From NCBI RefSeq assembly GCF_963973895.1, contig NZ_CAXBBF010000001.1: a stretch of 64,000 nt of DNA; one strand, written 5' to 3'. Both the position numbers and the translations under genes were made by a program. The notes beneath the pieces were generated by a model that was not told the origin of the DNA, made no database searches, and was given only the letters and a program-made list of their open reading frames with translations. Below are positions 1-7,954 of the stretch, piece after piece; positions within the stretch are counted from its first letter, which is position 1; each line of letters begins with the position of its first letter. Source of the stretch: Porticoccus sp950063125. Its GTDB lineage: Bacteria > Pseudomonadota > Gammaproteobacteria > Pseudomonadales > Porticoccaceae.

Positions 1-708
1 ACCTCGGCACTCAGTGGTGGCTCGATTCTGGGCGACAAAACCCGTATGGAAACCCTCGCCCGCCACCCCGATGCCTATATACGACCCTCCCCGGCCGGAC
101 AAACTCTGGGCGGGGTAACCCGCCGCACCCGCGAGACCCTGCTGCTCTGTGAGGCGGCGGGATTTGATGTGATCATCGTGGAAACAGTGGGTGTCGGTCA
201 GTCGGAAACCGCCGTGGCACAGATGACGGATATGTTTTTGCTGTTGCTGTTGCCCGGCGGCGGTGACGAATTGCAGGGCATCAAGCGCGGCATTATGGAA
301 CTGGCGGATTTGATCCTGGTGAACAAGGCGGATGGTGACCAGCAGGCCGCCGCCAACCGGACTGTGGCGGACTATCGCATGGCGGTTCACTTCCTGCACC
401 CTCGCAGTCGGCATTGGCAGGTTCAGGTTGAACCGCTTTCGGCGCTGCAGGGAGAAGGTGTGCAGAAAATATGGCAGACCGTTGAAGAATATCGGCAGGC
501 GCTGGGCGATGCGGGCGAAATCGAGTCCCGCCGCGCTGCCCAGGCGCGGGCCTGGATGTGGAGCGAAACAGCCGACAGTCTGCTCGGCGAACTGAAAGAA
601 AATGAGGCGGTAAAAGCCCTGGTGGATCAGCTGGAAGCCGATGTGACAGCCGGCCGAATCCCGGCTACCGTGGCGGCAAAACAGCTGGTGGAGGCCTTTC
701 TTGGCTAG
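1..708 (+). CDS. meaB: MeaB/ArgK-type GTPase, methylmalonyl-CoA mutase chaperone (5' partial)
   Basis: The reading frame is open from the first base, so the N-terminus and its Walker A motif lie outside the window; the first ATG at 46 is internal. The visible part has the family run SGGSILGDKTRM, the switch region ETVGVGQSE and the guanine-specificity motif NKAD. It ends with the usual helical dimerisation arm (235 residues seen of about 320). MeaB-type G proteins gate cobalamin loading and protect methylmalonyl-CoA mutase. The methylmalonyl-CoA epimerase gene that follows supports a propionate or branched-chain catabolic role. The mutase itself is presumably just upstream. The identification is firm; the 5' end cannot be described. 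Confidence 0.93.
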   Translation, partial: TSALSGGSILGDKTRMETLARHPDAYIRPSPAGQTLGGVTRRTRETLLLCEAAGFDVIIVETVGVGQSETAVAQMTDMFLLLLLPGGGDELQGIKRGIMELADLILVNKADGDQQAAANRTVADYRMAVHFLHPRSRHWQVQVEPLSALQGEGVQKIWQTVEEYRQALGDAGEIESRRAAQARAWMWSETADSLLGELKENEAVKALVDQLEADVTAGRIPATVAAKQLVEAFLG

Positions 709-774
709 CTTTTTGAGTGTCGCTCATGTGCCATCGGCTGTGTTGAATTTAACCGGATGTCAAAAGGTAACCCT

Positions 775-1179
775 ATGATAGGCAAACTGAATCATGTCGC
801 TATTGTGGTCCCTGATCTCGACAGGGCAATGACCACCTATCGGGATGCGCTGGGCGCAACCGTCTCCGAACCCATTGATCTGCCCGAACACGGTGTCCGG
901 GTCGCCTTTGTGGAATTGCCGAATACCAAGATCGAATTATTGTTACCCCTCGGGGAAAATTCGCCCGTGGCGAAATTCCTTGAGCGCAATGTGGATGGTG
1001 GTATGCACCACCTGTGTTACGAGGTGGATGATATTATTACTGCCCGCGACCAGCTGGTCGCGGCGGGTGCCCGGGTACTGGGCAACGGCGAGCCGAAAAT
1101 CGGCGCCCATGGCAAGCCGGTACTGTTTCTTCATCCCAAGGATTTCTGCGGCACATTGGTGGAAATTGAGCAGGTCTAG
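775..1179 (+). CDS. mce: Methylmalonyl-CoA epimerase
   Basis: A 134-residue vicinal-oxygen-chelate (glyoxalase fold) protein that interconverts (R)- and (S)-methylmalonyl-CoA. It has the N-terminal metal ligand region LNHVAIVVPDL, the central HHLCYEVDD and the C-terminal LVEIEQ, which are the His/His/Glu metal positions of the family. An upstream in-frame ATG at 757 exists. The ATG at 775 is preferred because AAAGG sits 8-12 bases before it and the protein then begins at the conserved IGKLNHVAIVV. It lies 66 bp after meaB in the same direction, so the two probably form one propionyl-CoA pathway operon. Confidence 0.92.
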   Translation: MIGKLNHVAIVVPDLDRAMTTYRDALGATVSEPIDLPEHGVRVAFVELPNTKIELLLPLGENSPVAKFLERNVDGGMHHLCYEVDDIITARDQLVAAGARVLGNGEPKIGAHGKPVLFLHPKDFCGTLVEIEQV

Positions 1180-1245
1180 TGCTCCTGCCAAAAATTGTTA
1201 TCGCCGCCGGCCATATCACACCCATGACAGTGACAGTCTGGATAG

Positions 1246-2724
1246 CTAGGACGGTAACTTCATACCAACTACCGTGATCTCGCGATTATCGAGTTGTCGC
1301 ACCACAAAGATAGCCGTGCCAATGGTCACTTTGTCGCCGATAATGGGCGGTCGGCGCAATTGTCCGGCAATCCAGCTGCCCAGATTCTGGTCGGCATCCG
1401 GGGGTTCCGGCAAGTCATAGAACTGGCAGATTTCCCCCAGGGGAATTCTGCCATCGAGCACAAAATCCCCAAATACCCTGCGGAAGTTTTTCCTGTCATC
1501 CTTTTCCGGTAGTACCAGTCCCAGTCGACGTGCCACCCAGGCGAGGCTGCCACCCTGTAATAACAGGGAGGTCAACACGACCACAAAAGCCACATTGAAA
1601 AGGGTTTTTGCCCCCTCCAGATCCACCATCATGGGGAAAATAGCCAACACGACCGGCACTGCACCACGCAGGCCCACCCAGGCGATAAAAAATGTTTCCC
1701 GGCGTGTGAAGTGAAATGGCAGCAGACACAGCGATACAGCCAGCGGACGGGCGACCAAAATCAGTAACAGCGCAATACCCAGTGCCGGAAGCAGCTCGTC
1801 TGCCACCTCGCTGGGGCTGACCAGCAAGCCCAGCAGCAAAAACATCAGGGCCTGGGACAGCCAGGCAAAACCATCCATTGCTGACAGGGCCTGACGAACG
1901 CTCCGGCGAGCCCGGTTGCCCACCATCAGACCGAACAGGTAGATCGCGAGAAATCCCGAGCCGCCCACCCAGGTGGCAAAGGCAAATACGCCGATACCGG
2001 CTGACATCAATAGCAGGGCGAGTATTCCGGCGCCGCTGTCCAGCATACCCCGAATCCGGTTGACGGCGCTGGCCATGGCGATGCCGGCCAGGTAGCCGAT
2101 CAGCCCGCCTATACCAAACTGCGTGGTCAGGCTGAGCAGGGTGGTCCAGCCGTTGAAAGTCAACGCTTCGCCGGCGTTATAAATCAGGGCGATACTGATA
2201 AACGTCAGGGTGAGGTAGACCGCCATTGGGTCGTTCATGCCGGACTCTATTTCCAGCGTGGCGGCAACCCGCTCGTTGAGTCGCACGCCGCAGGATTTGA
2301 GCAGGGAAAACACGGCGGCGGCATCGGTGGAGCCGACGATCGCGCCCAACAACATGGCCATTGGCCAGCTGAGCCCCAGCAGCCACATGGCGGCGAGGCC
2401 CGTGAGACCCGCGGACAATAATACACCGAGTGTCGCCAGTATCAGGGATGGTTTGAGTCCGGTGCGGAAAGTGGCAAAGTCGGTGCGCAGTCCACCATCC
2501 ACCAGAATGACGGCAAGGGCGATGTTGCCCACCCAGAAGCTCAGTGCAAAATTGTCAAAACTGATGCCACCGATGCCGTCCTCGCCACTGAGCATACCGA
2601 CAATGAGAAAAACCAGCAGAAAAGGAAAACCGACCCGCGATGAAATGATGCCGGCAAACACTGCCACAAAAATCAGTGCTGCTGCGGCCATTAAGGGTAG
2701 GGCAAGGAAGTCGAGTGATAGCAT
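1246..2724 (-). CDS. nhaP2: K+/H+ antiporter, NhaP2/CvrA type (CPA1 family)
   Basis: A 492-residue inner-membrane antiporter with about 12 hydrophobic segments over residues 1-390 and a soluble C-terminal regulatory region (about 400-492). The transport core shows the paired-acid region GSTDAAAVFSLL and the ESGMNDPMAVYLT motif of CPA1 exchangers. The C-terminus has a TrkA-C-like stretch (YDLPE ... GDKVTIGTAIFVVRQL) seen in the NhaP2/CvrA K+/H+ group. It is followed on the same strand by nothing close and is preceded by the DHH gene with a 126-bp gap. It may be transcribed separately. A Na+/H+ specificity is possible; substrate choice is inferred from family resemblance only. Confidence 0.85.
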   Translation of the reverse strand: MLSLDFLALPLMAAAALIFVAVFAGIISSRVGFPFLLVFLIVGMLSGEDGIGGISFDNFALSFWVGNIALAVILVDGGLRTDFATFRTGLKPSLILATLGVLLSAGLTGLAAMWLLGLSWPMAMLLGAIVGSTDAAAVFSLLKSCGVRLNERVAATLEIESGMNDPMAVYLTLTFISIALIYNAGEALTFNGWTTLLSLTTQFGIGGLIGYLAGIAMASAVNRIRGMLDSGAGILALLLMSAGIGVFAFATWVGGSGFLAIYLFGLMVGNRARRSVRQALSAMDGFAWLSQALMFLLLGLLVSPSEVADELLPALGIALLLILVARPLAVSLCLLPFHFTRRETFFIAWVGLRGAVPVVLAIFPMMVDLEGAKTLFNVAFVVVLTSLLLQGGSLAWVARRLGLVLPEKDDRKNFRRVFGDFVLDGRIPLGEICQFYDLPEPPDADQNLGSWIAGQLRRPPIIGDKVTIGTAIFVVRQLDNREITVVGMKLPS

Positions 2725-2850
2725 GTTCTTCCTCGGGGGTTAATCGGTATTCGCAGGGTCGCCGCGTGACGACCAATAACAGTTTAATCGGTGAGGGCAA
2801 TTGGACGCCAGCGGGAAGCGAGCCGGTCCAATCGAATGCAGGAGTGGCGG

Positions 2851-3813
2851 TCAGGTATAACTGGCTTCGAACGCATCAATAAAGTCAGCCAACATCCCGG
2901 CGGGTAGGTTGTTGATCCCTGCCGCCGCCGCACGGCCGCCGCCGGTGGGGAAACGGCGGCATAAATCCGCGGCACCCTGACGGTTGTTCAATGGCGCTCG
3001 CACGCTCACCAGATACTCGCCCTGGGGTGTTTCCGTGAGAACGGCATGGGCTCGGTTGGGATGATCATTGGTCAGTTGATTGCTGAAGACACCGCTGACC
3101 CGTCTGGCCCAGGCCTCGTTCGGCAGAATGAATACCGCTGTGGTGTCCGACGTTTTCTCGGCTGCAATCTCTGCGGCCGCCGCCATATCGCTGTGGTAGC
3201 CATTTTCCAGTTTATCGAAGTGTTCACTGTCGAGGTGGATGAAATCCAGAGGGTCTGTATAAAGACTGGTCCGCCGAAAGAGCTCGTCGGGTGGGATGTG
3301 TAAATCCTCCACCGATGCACCGTAACCGTTATAGTTGATATAGGTGCCAAGCTTTTGCAGTTGTTTGAGGTCGGTACCGCTGCACTGTAATGCCTCGTCG
3401 GCCAGCGCCTGTGCCTGTTGATTGAGGTTGTCGCCAAATGCACCAACTACCGCCCAGGCGGCGAATGCGTTTTCCAGATACTGGTTAACCAGCAAGCTGG
3501 TACAGGTATCCGCCGCCTCGTTGATCAGGGCGGTGAGCTTTTCTGTTTCCGGAATAGTGCCGGAAAAGTGGTGGTCCACGTAAAACACCTTTGCGCCGAC
3601 TGCCAGCAACCGCTCCAGATCGGGGCGATTCTTATCCATCGAGATATCCAGTACGGTAACCTGGTCACCGGGCTGGGCAGTGACATTTTTCAGAAGGCCG
3701 ATATTGCGTTTTACCCCGGTAATCAGGCTGCTCTGGCGGGGTTCTGATAACCGCAGTTGTGTCAGCGCACAGATACCATCGGCATCACCATTGAATACAT
3801 CAAAATCAGCCAT
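2851..3813 (-). CDS. DHH-family phosphoesterase (DHH plus DHHA1 domains)
   Basis: 320 residues. The start at 3813 is chosen over a longer frame from 3870 because AAGGA lies just upstream and the protein then begins directly at the DHH fold. Motif I is FNGDADGICAL (residues 7-17), motif II is VLDIS (D56) and motif III is VDHH (79-82). A C-terminal DHHA1 domain carries GGGRAAAAG near residue 291, where GGGH is more common. These proteins are Mn-dependent hydrolases of short nucleotides and relatives such as NrnA also hydrolyse pAp. The gene lies 72 bp downstream of sat in the tetR-cysC-sat run, which makes PAPS, so a pAp-recycling role is a reasonable inference. RecJ-like DNA function is unlikely because the protein is short. 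Confidence 0.82.
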   Translation of the reverse strand: MADFDVFNGDADGICALTQLRLSEPRQSSLITGVKRNIGLLKNVTAQPGDQVTVLDISMDKNRPDLERLLAVGAKVFYVDHHFSGTIPETEKLTALINEAADTCTSLLVNQYLENAFAAWAVVGAFGDNLNQQAQALADEALQCSGTDLKQLQKLGTYINYNGYGASVEDLHIPPDELFRRTSLYTDPLDFIHLDSEHFDKLENGYHSDMAAAAEIAAEKTSDTTAVFILPNEAWARRVSGVFSNQLTNDHPNRAHAVLTETPQGEYLVSVRAPLNNRQGAADLCRRFPTGGGRAAAAGINNLPAGMLADFIDAFEASYT

Positions 3814-3885
3814 GAAAAGTCCTTGTCTGGAGGGTGGCGTATAGCGGGGTAGACAGGCCCCGCTATTCACTCAAACAGGTATTAT

Positions 3886-5076
3886 TTATTGGTGCTCGGA
3901 CTGGTAGTAATCCATCAGTATCTTGGCGACTTCAGGGCGGGAAAACTCGGGTGGTGGCGCGATGCCATCTCCCAGCATTTGCCGTACTTTGGTGCCGGAC
4001 AGCAGGATAAAGTCCTCTTTCTGGTGATCTTCCGCCTCATTCATCATCACCACCCGGCCCAGCTTGGTGGAGAAGGCGGTGTGATCGGCCCGGAAGATCT
4101 CGATGTCCAGCGCATCGTCCGGTACTTTTTCGTCGAAGATGGTTTGTGCATCAAAAGCCCCGTAGTAATCGCCGACGCCCGCGTGGTCGCGCCCCACAAT
4201 CAGGTGAGTGGCCCCCATGTTCTGGCGGAACAGGGCATGCAGCACGGCCTCGCGCGGCCCGGCATAGAGCATGTCAAAGCCATAGCCGGTGACCATGACG
4301 GTATTTTTTGGGAAGTAGTGCTCTACCATGGTACGGATACAGGCATCGCGAACTGGCGCTGGAATATCCCCTTTTTTCAGTCGTCCCAACAGCATATGGA
4401 TAACCACACCGTCGGCATCGAGGCGTTCCATCGCCATGCGACAGAGTTCCTCGTGAGCGCGGTGCATCGGGTTGCGGGTCTGGAAAGCGATTACTTTTTC
4501 CCAGCCACGCTCGATGATTTCATTGCGTATTTCCACAGCGGTGCGGAAGGTGTCGGGAAAATCACTCTGAAAGTAACTGAAACTCAATACCTGCAGTTTC
4601 CCCGAAATCAAATAGTTACCCAGATGGGTGAAGGTGGCTACGCCGGGGTGCTCCGGATCCAGATTGCCAAAAATCTGTTCGGCCATGGTTTCAATATCGT
4701 CGTCCGAGACGGTTTCGATATGGTCGACCTCCATAATCGCCATTACCGGATTGCCCTCGGTGTTTGGGTCCCGCAGGGCGATGCGTTTGGCGCCTCTGAT
4801 CGCGCTGACATCCTTTGCCAGATTGATGACCGGTACCGGCCAGAACAACCCGTCAGTGGTGTGCATTTTATCCGCCACACTCATGGCATCAGCCAGGCCC
4901 ATGTAACCCTCCAGTGGATTGAAATATCCCGCCCCGAGCATGACGGCGTTGGCTGCGGCCGCCGAGTTCAACAGCAGTGAAGGCAGTTCTTCAGCTTCTT
5001 TAAGCAGTTGATGGTGTTGCTCTGTATCGTAGACAAAGAGGGGGTTCAATGTGTCTGAGCCGTGGGGCCTGATCAA
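3886..5076 (-). CDS. sat: Sulfate adenylyltransferase (ATP sulfurylase), homomeric Sat type
   Basis: Makes adenylylsulfate (APS) from sulfate and ATP. The protein starts IRPHGSDTLNPL, has the catalytic QTRNPMHRAHEEL motif (about residues 199-211), and the GRDHAGVGDYYG and GTKVRQML regions of Sat. A TTG at 5076 is chosen as start: AGGAG lies 8 bases before it and the family N-terminus begins there, whereas the ATG at 5109 adds 11 unrelated residues. The result is 396 residues, the normal length. It follows cysC by 60 bp. This is the single-subunit enzyme, not CysDN. No aprAB or dsr genes are nearby, so the role is PAPS formation rather than sulfur respiration. Confidence 0.93.
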   Translation of the reverse strand: MIRPHGSDTLNPLFVYDTEQHHQLLKEAEELPSLLLNSAAAANAVMLGAGYFNPLEGYMGLADAMSVADKMHTTDGLFWPVPVINLAKDVSAIRGAKRIALRDPNTEGNPVMAIMEVDHIETVSDDDIETMAEQIFGNLDPEHPGVATFTHLGNYLISGKLQVLSFSYFQSDFPDTFRTAVEIRNEIIERGWEKVIAFQTRNPMHRAHEELCRMAMERLDADGVVIHMLLGRLKKGDIPAPVRDACIRTMVEHYFPKNTVMVTGYGFDMLYAGPREAVLHALFRQNMGATHLIVGRDHAGVGDYYGAFDAQTIFDEKVPDDALDIEIFRADHTAFSTKLGRVVMMNEAEDHQKEDFILLSGTKVRQMLGDGIAPPPEFSRPEVAKILMDYYQSEHQ

Positions 5077-5136
5077 AATACTATCTCCTGTTGGTGAGCG
5101 AATGGGCAAGTGGTTTGTTGTGGATTTAACCGAGGC

Positions 5137-5757
5137 TTATATGCCTGCAAGGAACTGGTGTGATTTTAGGTAGTTGATAATTGTATCAACTTCCTCTGCC
5201 AGGGTTGTCTGGTCGGTCTGCAAATGGATTTCGGGATTTTCCGGCGCTTCATAGGGGTCGTCAATACCTGTGAAGTTTTTAATCTCACCGGCGCGAGCCT
5301 TTTTGTAGAGACCTTTGGGGTCGCGTTTTTCCGCTTCCTGCAGCGGGCAGTCGACAAAAACCTCGATAAAGTCCAACCCGGCTGCTTTGTGTAGCTGTCG
5401 CACAGCATCCCGGTCAGCCCGGTAGGGGCTGATAAAACTGGATAGGGAGATAATGCCGGCATCGGCAAACAGTTTGGCAATTTCACCAATGCGGCGGATA
5501 TTTTCGGTGCGGTCTGCTGCACTGAAGCCGAGATTCTTGTTGATGCCCAGTCGGACATTGTCGCCATCCAGTCGATAGGCCAGTTTGCCGAACTCGTAGA
5601 GTCGGCTCTCAAGGGCGACGGCCACGGTGCTTTTGCCACTGCCGGACAATCCGGTAAACCAGAGTGTAGTGCCGCGCTGTCCCATCAGTTGAAAACGATC
5701 ATCGCGGGTAACTTCGCCATGGTGCCATTGCACGTTGGTTGCTTTTTGCTGAGTCAT
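5137..5757 (-). CDS. cysC: Adenylylsulfate (APS) kinase
   Basis: Phosphorylates APS to PAPS, the sulfuryl donor for assimilation and sulfotransferases. The 206-residue protein carries the P-loop GLSGSGKS (36-43), then RLDGDNVR, the RTENIRRIGE helix, the SFISPYRADRD loop and FVDCPLQEAEKRDPKGLYKKAR, all diagnostic of CysC. A longer frame reaches 5853 but overlaps the upstream tetR gene. The ATG at 5757 has AGGA nearby and is the usual N-terminus. It sits 10 bp after the tetR stop and 60 bp before sat, so tetR-cysC-sat is probably one transcript. Confidence 0.94.
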   Translation of the reverse strand: MTQQKATNVQWHHGEVTRDDRFQLMGQRGTTLWFTGLSGSGKSTVAVALESRLYEFGKLAYRLDGDNVRLGINKNLGFSAADRTENIRRIGEIAKLFADAGIISLSSFISPYRADRDAVRQLHKAAGLDFIEVFVDCPLQEAEKRDPKGLYKKARAGEIKNFTGIDDPYEAPENPEIHLQTDQTTLAEEVDTIINYLKSHQFLAGI

Positions 5758-5767
5758 GGTGGGAGTC

Positions 5768-6418
5768 CTAATTGACCTGGGTATCAGTTTGCGTATCAGT
5801 GTCAGGAATTCCGGCTTTCCTGGCGAGGCAGCCGTGCAGCAGAATATCGACACATTTTTCTGTAACGTCCTCAGTCTTTAGCGGGGCACTTCTCAGTAAT
5901 TGTATGCCCCAATAATTGCACAGGCCGATCAATGAAAGCGCTGTGAAATGGCAGTCGAGATCCCTGCGCAACTGACCAGTTGAGACCCCTTCACAGAAAA
6001 TTCCCTCAAGTTGCTGGCGATAGCGTGAACCCAGCGCATTCAGGTGTTTTCGACGATCCTTGGGCAGATACAGACGCTGTTCGTTGTGTACCTTCATGGC
6101 TTCATTGTTGTGTTTGTAGGTCGCCAGGTGAGCTGCGATGGCAGCTTGCAGCTTGACTTCGAGCTTGCCGGGTTGGCTGGCGATCGACTCGATATGTGAA
6201 ACATAGTCCCTCAGGGCCGTCAGGCAGACTTCTTCCAGCGCCGCTTCCTTCGACTTGAAGTAGTAGTAGAGGCTACCCTGCTGAATGCCGAGTTTTTCGG
6301 CGATGTCCCGGGTGCTGGCACCGTGATAACCCTTGTCGGCAAATATCGCTGCCGCGGCGGCCACGGCCCGTTCATGTCGGTGGGTATAGCGGGTTGTAGG
6401 TTTGTCAGTTGTTTGCAT
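5768..6418 (-). CDS. TetR/AcrR-family transcriptional regulator
   Basis: 216 residues with a canonical N-terminal TetR helix-turn-helix at about 33-60 (STRDIAEKLGIQQGSLYYYF) and a helical, ligand-binding C-terminal half. A near-perfect 35-bp palindrome lies 17 bp upstream of its start, between it and the divergent ABC exporter operon. That is the position expected for an autoregulatory operator. The gene also runs into cysC-sat with only 10 bp between, so sulfate-activation genes may be under the same control. The ligand is not predictable. Confidence 0.85.
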   Translation of the reverse strand: MQTTDKPTTRYTHRHERAVAAAAAIFADKGYHGASTRDIAEKLGIQQGSLYYYFKSKEAALEEVCLTALRDYVSHIESIASQPGKLEVKLQAAIAAHLATYKHNNEAMKVHNEQRLYLPKDRRKHLNALGSRYRQQLEGIFCEGVSTGQLRRDLDCHFTALSLIGLCNYWGIQLLRSAPLKTEDVTEKCVDILLHGCLARKAGIPDTDTQTDTQVN

Positions 6419-6434
6419 CGGGAACCGGCTGTAG

Positions 6435-6469
6435 TTCTATAAAGCTATAGAATCTATAGGTTTATAGAA
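6435..6469. promoter_or_regulatory. 35-bp palindrome, candidate TetR operator
   Basis: The outer arms TTCTATAAA (6435-6443) and TTTATAGAA (6461-6469) are perfectly inverted, and inner CTATAG hexamers (6445-6450, 6454-6459) are inverted as well. Only the bases next to the inner hexamers and the centre break the symmetry. The AT-rich element is 17 bp before the tetR start and about 400 bp before the rightward exporter operon. Its size would suit two TetR dimers. Role inferred from position and symmetry. Confidence 0.65.
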
Positions 6470-6870
6470 AAAAGCAAGTACAGTTTCATTTTTAAGATAT
6501 GAAGGGGGATTTGTGTGGTGAGGGAAATAGCAAATGGCCATCGCCGCCATATAGAGGTGTCACAGACATTCGATGGTGCCTCATATGGGGGCCGTTGCGT
6601 CCTCGACGCCGTAGTGACGAACCGCAAACACTTGAATCCAGCCGATTGATTTGCTCTGGAGCGGTGGCGCTCCGAGGAACGGCAGAGAAAATAGCAGACA
6701 GGGAAAAGCTGTTGCCTGCGCTAAAAGACTGGCCCGAGCCGATCTCTTTGATTACATTGAATGCTGTACAATCGGGTGCGGGCTCATAGCCATCTCTGCA
6801 GTGTCAGGCATGAGGCTTTTGAACGGGCCAGATTTTGAGGCTTGGGGGCAAGTCCACTGAGAGAACCATC
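6470..6870. other. 401-bp intergenic region upstream of the exporter operon
   Basis: No convincing gene. A 96-codon frame at 6499-6789 has atypical composition (rich in W, R and P) and no recognisable motif. TACAAT at 6767-6772 resembles a -10 element, but no -35 lies at proper spacing. GAGAG at 6860-6864 is a plausible ribosome binding site for the gene starting at 6871. Confidence 0.5.
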
Positions 6871-7941
6871 ATGAATGTACATAGTAGGAAGTTCTTTACT
6901 CTAGTCTTTCTGGCCAGTATAGCGGTTTTAGCAGTGGCGCTTGTCTGGTATCGCTATCTGTCATCGGATCTCAACCAAGGACTGGTTTCTGGAAATGGTC
7001 GGGTGGAGGCCACAGAAATCGATATCGCCGCGAAACAAGCCGGGCGTATTCGCGATATTCTCGTGACTGAGGGGGATTTCGTTACTGTTGGCCAAGTACT
7101 GGCGGTAATGGATACCGAAAATCTTGAAGCACAGTTGCGGCAGGCCGAGGCCCAGCTGCGCCAAGCTGAAAGCTCTGTGGCCATTGCCCACAGCCAGGTG
7201 AAGCTTCGCCTGGCCGAGCGTCAGGCCGCTGTTGCGCTTGTGGCTCAGCGCCAGGCCGAACTCAACGTGGCAAAGAAACGCTATCAGCGCTCTGCCTCCC
7301 TAACCGAGCGTGGTGCCAGATCACAACAAGAAGTGGACGATGACTTCGCTACCCAGCAGAGTGCTGCCGCTGCCTTGGCTGCTGCTGACGCTCAGGTGGC
7401 GGCTAGTGATGCCGCCATTGGGACTGCCAATGTACAAATTACTAGTGCAGAGTCCGCTGTTGCAGCGGTTGCGGCCAGCATCGAACGCATCCAGGCGGAC
7501 ATCGCAGACAGCGAACTCAAGGCCGTACGCGACGGACGGGTACAGTACCGCATTGCCCAACCCGGCGAGGTGGTGGCCGCGGGTGGTCGGGTGCTCAACC
7601 TGGTGGATCTGCGGGATGTCTACATGACGTTCTTCCTGCCCACGGCGATGGCTGGTCGCCTCGCCCAGGGCGCCGAAGTGCGCATTGTGCTGGATGCCGC
7701 GCCGGAGTATGTTTTCCCCGCATCGGTGTCGTTCGTGGCGGACGTCGCCCAGTTCACACCAAAGACGGTGGAAACCGCCAGCGAGCGGGAAAAACTGATG
7801 TTTCAGGTCCGCGCCCAGGTGCCCCACGATGTGCTCGACGAAAACCTGTTGCGAGTCAAGACCGGCCTGCCTGGGGTGGCCTACCTGCTGGCGGACAGCA
7901 AAGCCACATGGCCCGACCACCTTGCCGTGAAGTTGCCTTGA
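6871..7941 (+). CDS. yhiI: HlyD-family periplasmic adaptor, YhiI-like
   Basis: 356 residues with an uncleaved N-terminal signal anchor (residues 6-24). A biotinyl-lipoyl half (GRVEATEIDIAAKQAGRI, then EGDFVTVGQVLAVMD) comes next. A long alpha-helical hairpin rich in A, Q and E (about 85-205) precedes a beta-barrel domain. This is the membrane-fusion subunit that links an inner-membrane ABC exporter to an outer-membrane channel. The ATG at 6871 is favoured over 6835 because GAGAG precedes it and the anchor then starts at once. It is first in a yhiI-rbbA-yhhJ-like operon, 13 bp before the ATPase gene. Confidence 0.88.
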   Translation: MNVHSRKFFTLVFLASIAVLAVALVWYRYLSSDLNQGLVSGNGRVEATEIDIAAKQAGRIRDILVTEGDFVTVGQVLAVMDTENLEAQLRQAEAQLRQAESSVAIAHSQVKLRLAERQAAVALVAQRQAELNVAKKRYQRSASLTERGARSQQEVDDDFATQQSAAAALAAADAQVAASDAAIGTANVQITSAESAVAAVAASIERIQADIADSELKAVRDGRVQYRIAQPGEVVAAGGRVLNLVDLRDVYMTFFLPTAMAGRLAQGAEVRIVLDAAPEYVFPASVSFVADVAQFTPKTVETASEREKLMFQVRAQVPHDVLDENLLRVKTGLPGVAYLLADSKATWPDHLAVKLP

Positions 7942-7954
7942 GGGTTAACAGCCC

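Noticed and set aside
3889..4980. 363-codon plus-strand frame
   Set aside because: Antisense to sat, which is supported by motifs and by a ribosome binding site.
2851..5757. Dissimilatory sulfur metabolism suggested by the homomeric Sat
   Set aside because: APS reductase and sulfite reductase genes are absent, while APS kinase lies beside it, which points to PAPS.
6499..6789. 96-codon frame upstream of the exporter
   Set aside because: No ribosome binding site, biased composition and no known motif; treated as noncoding.
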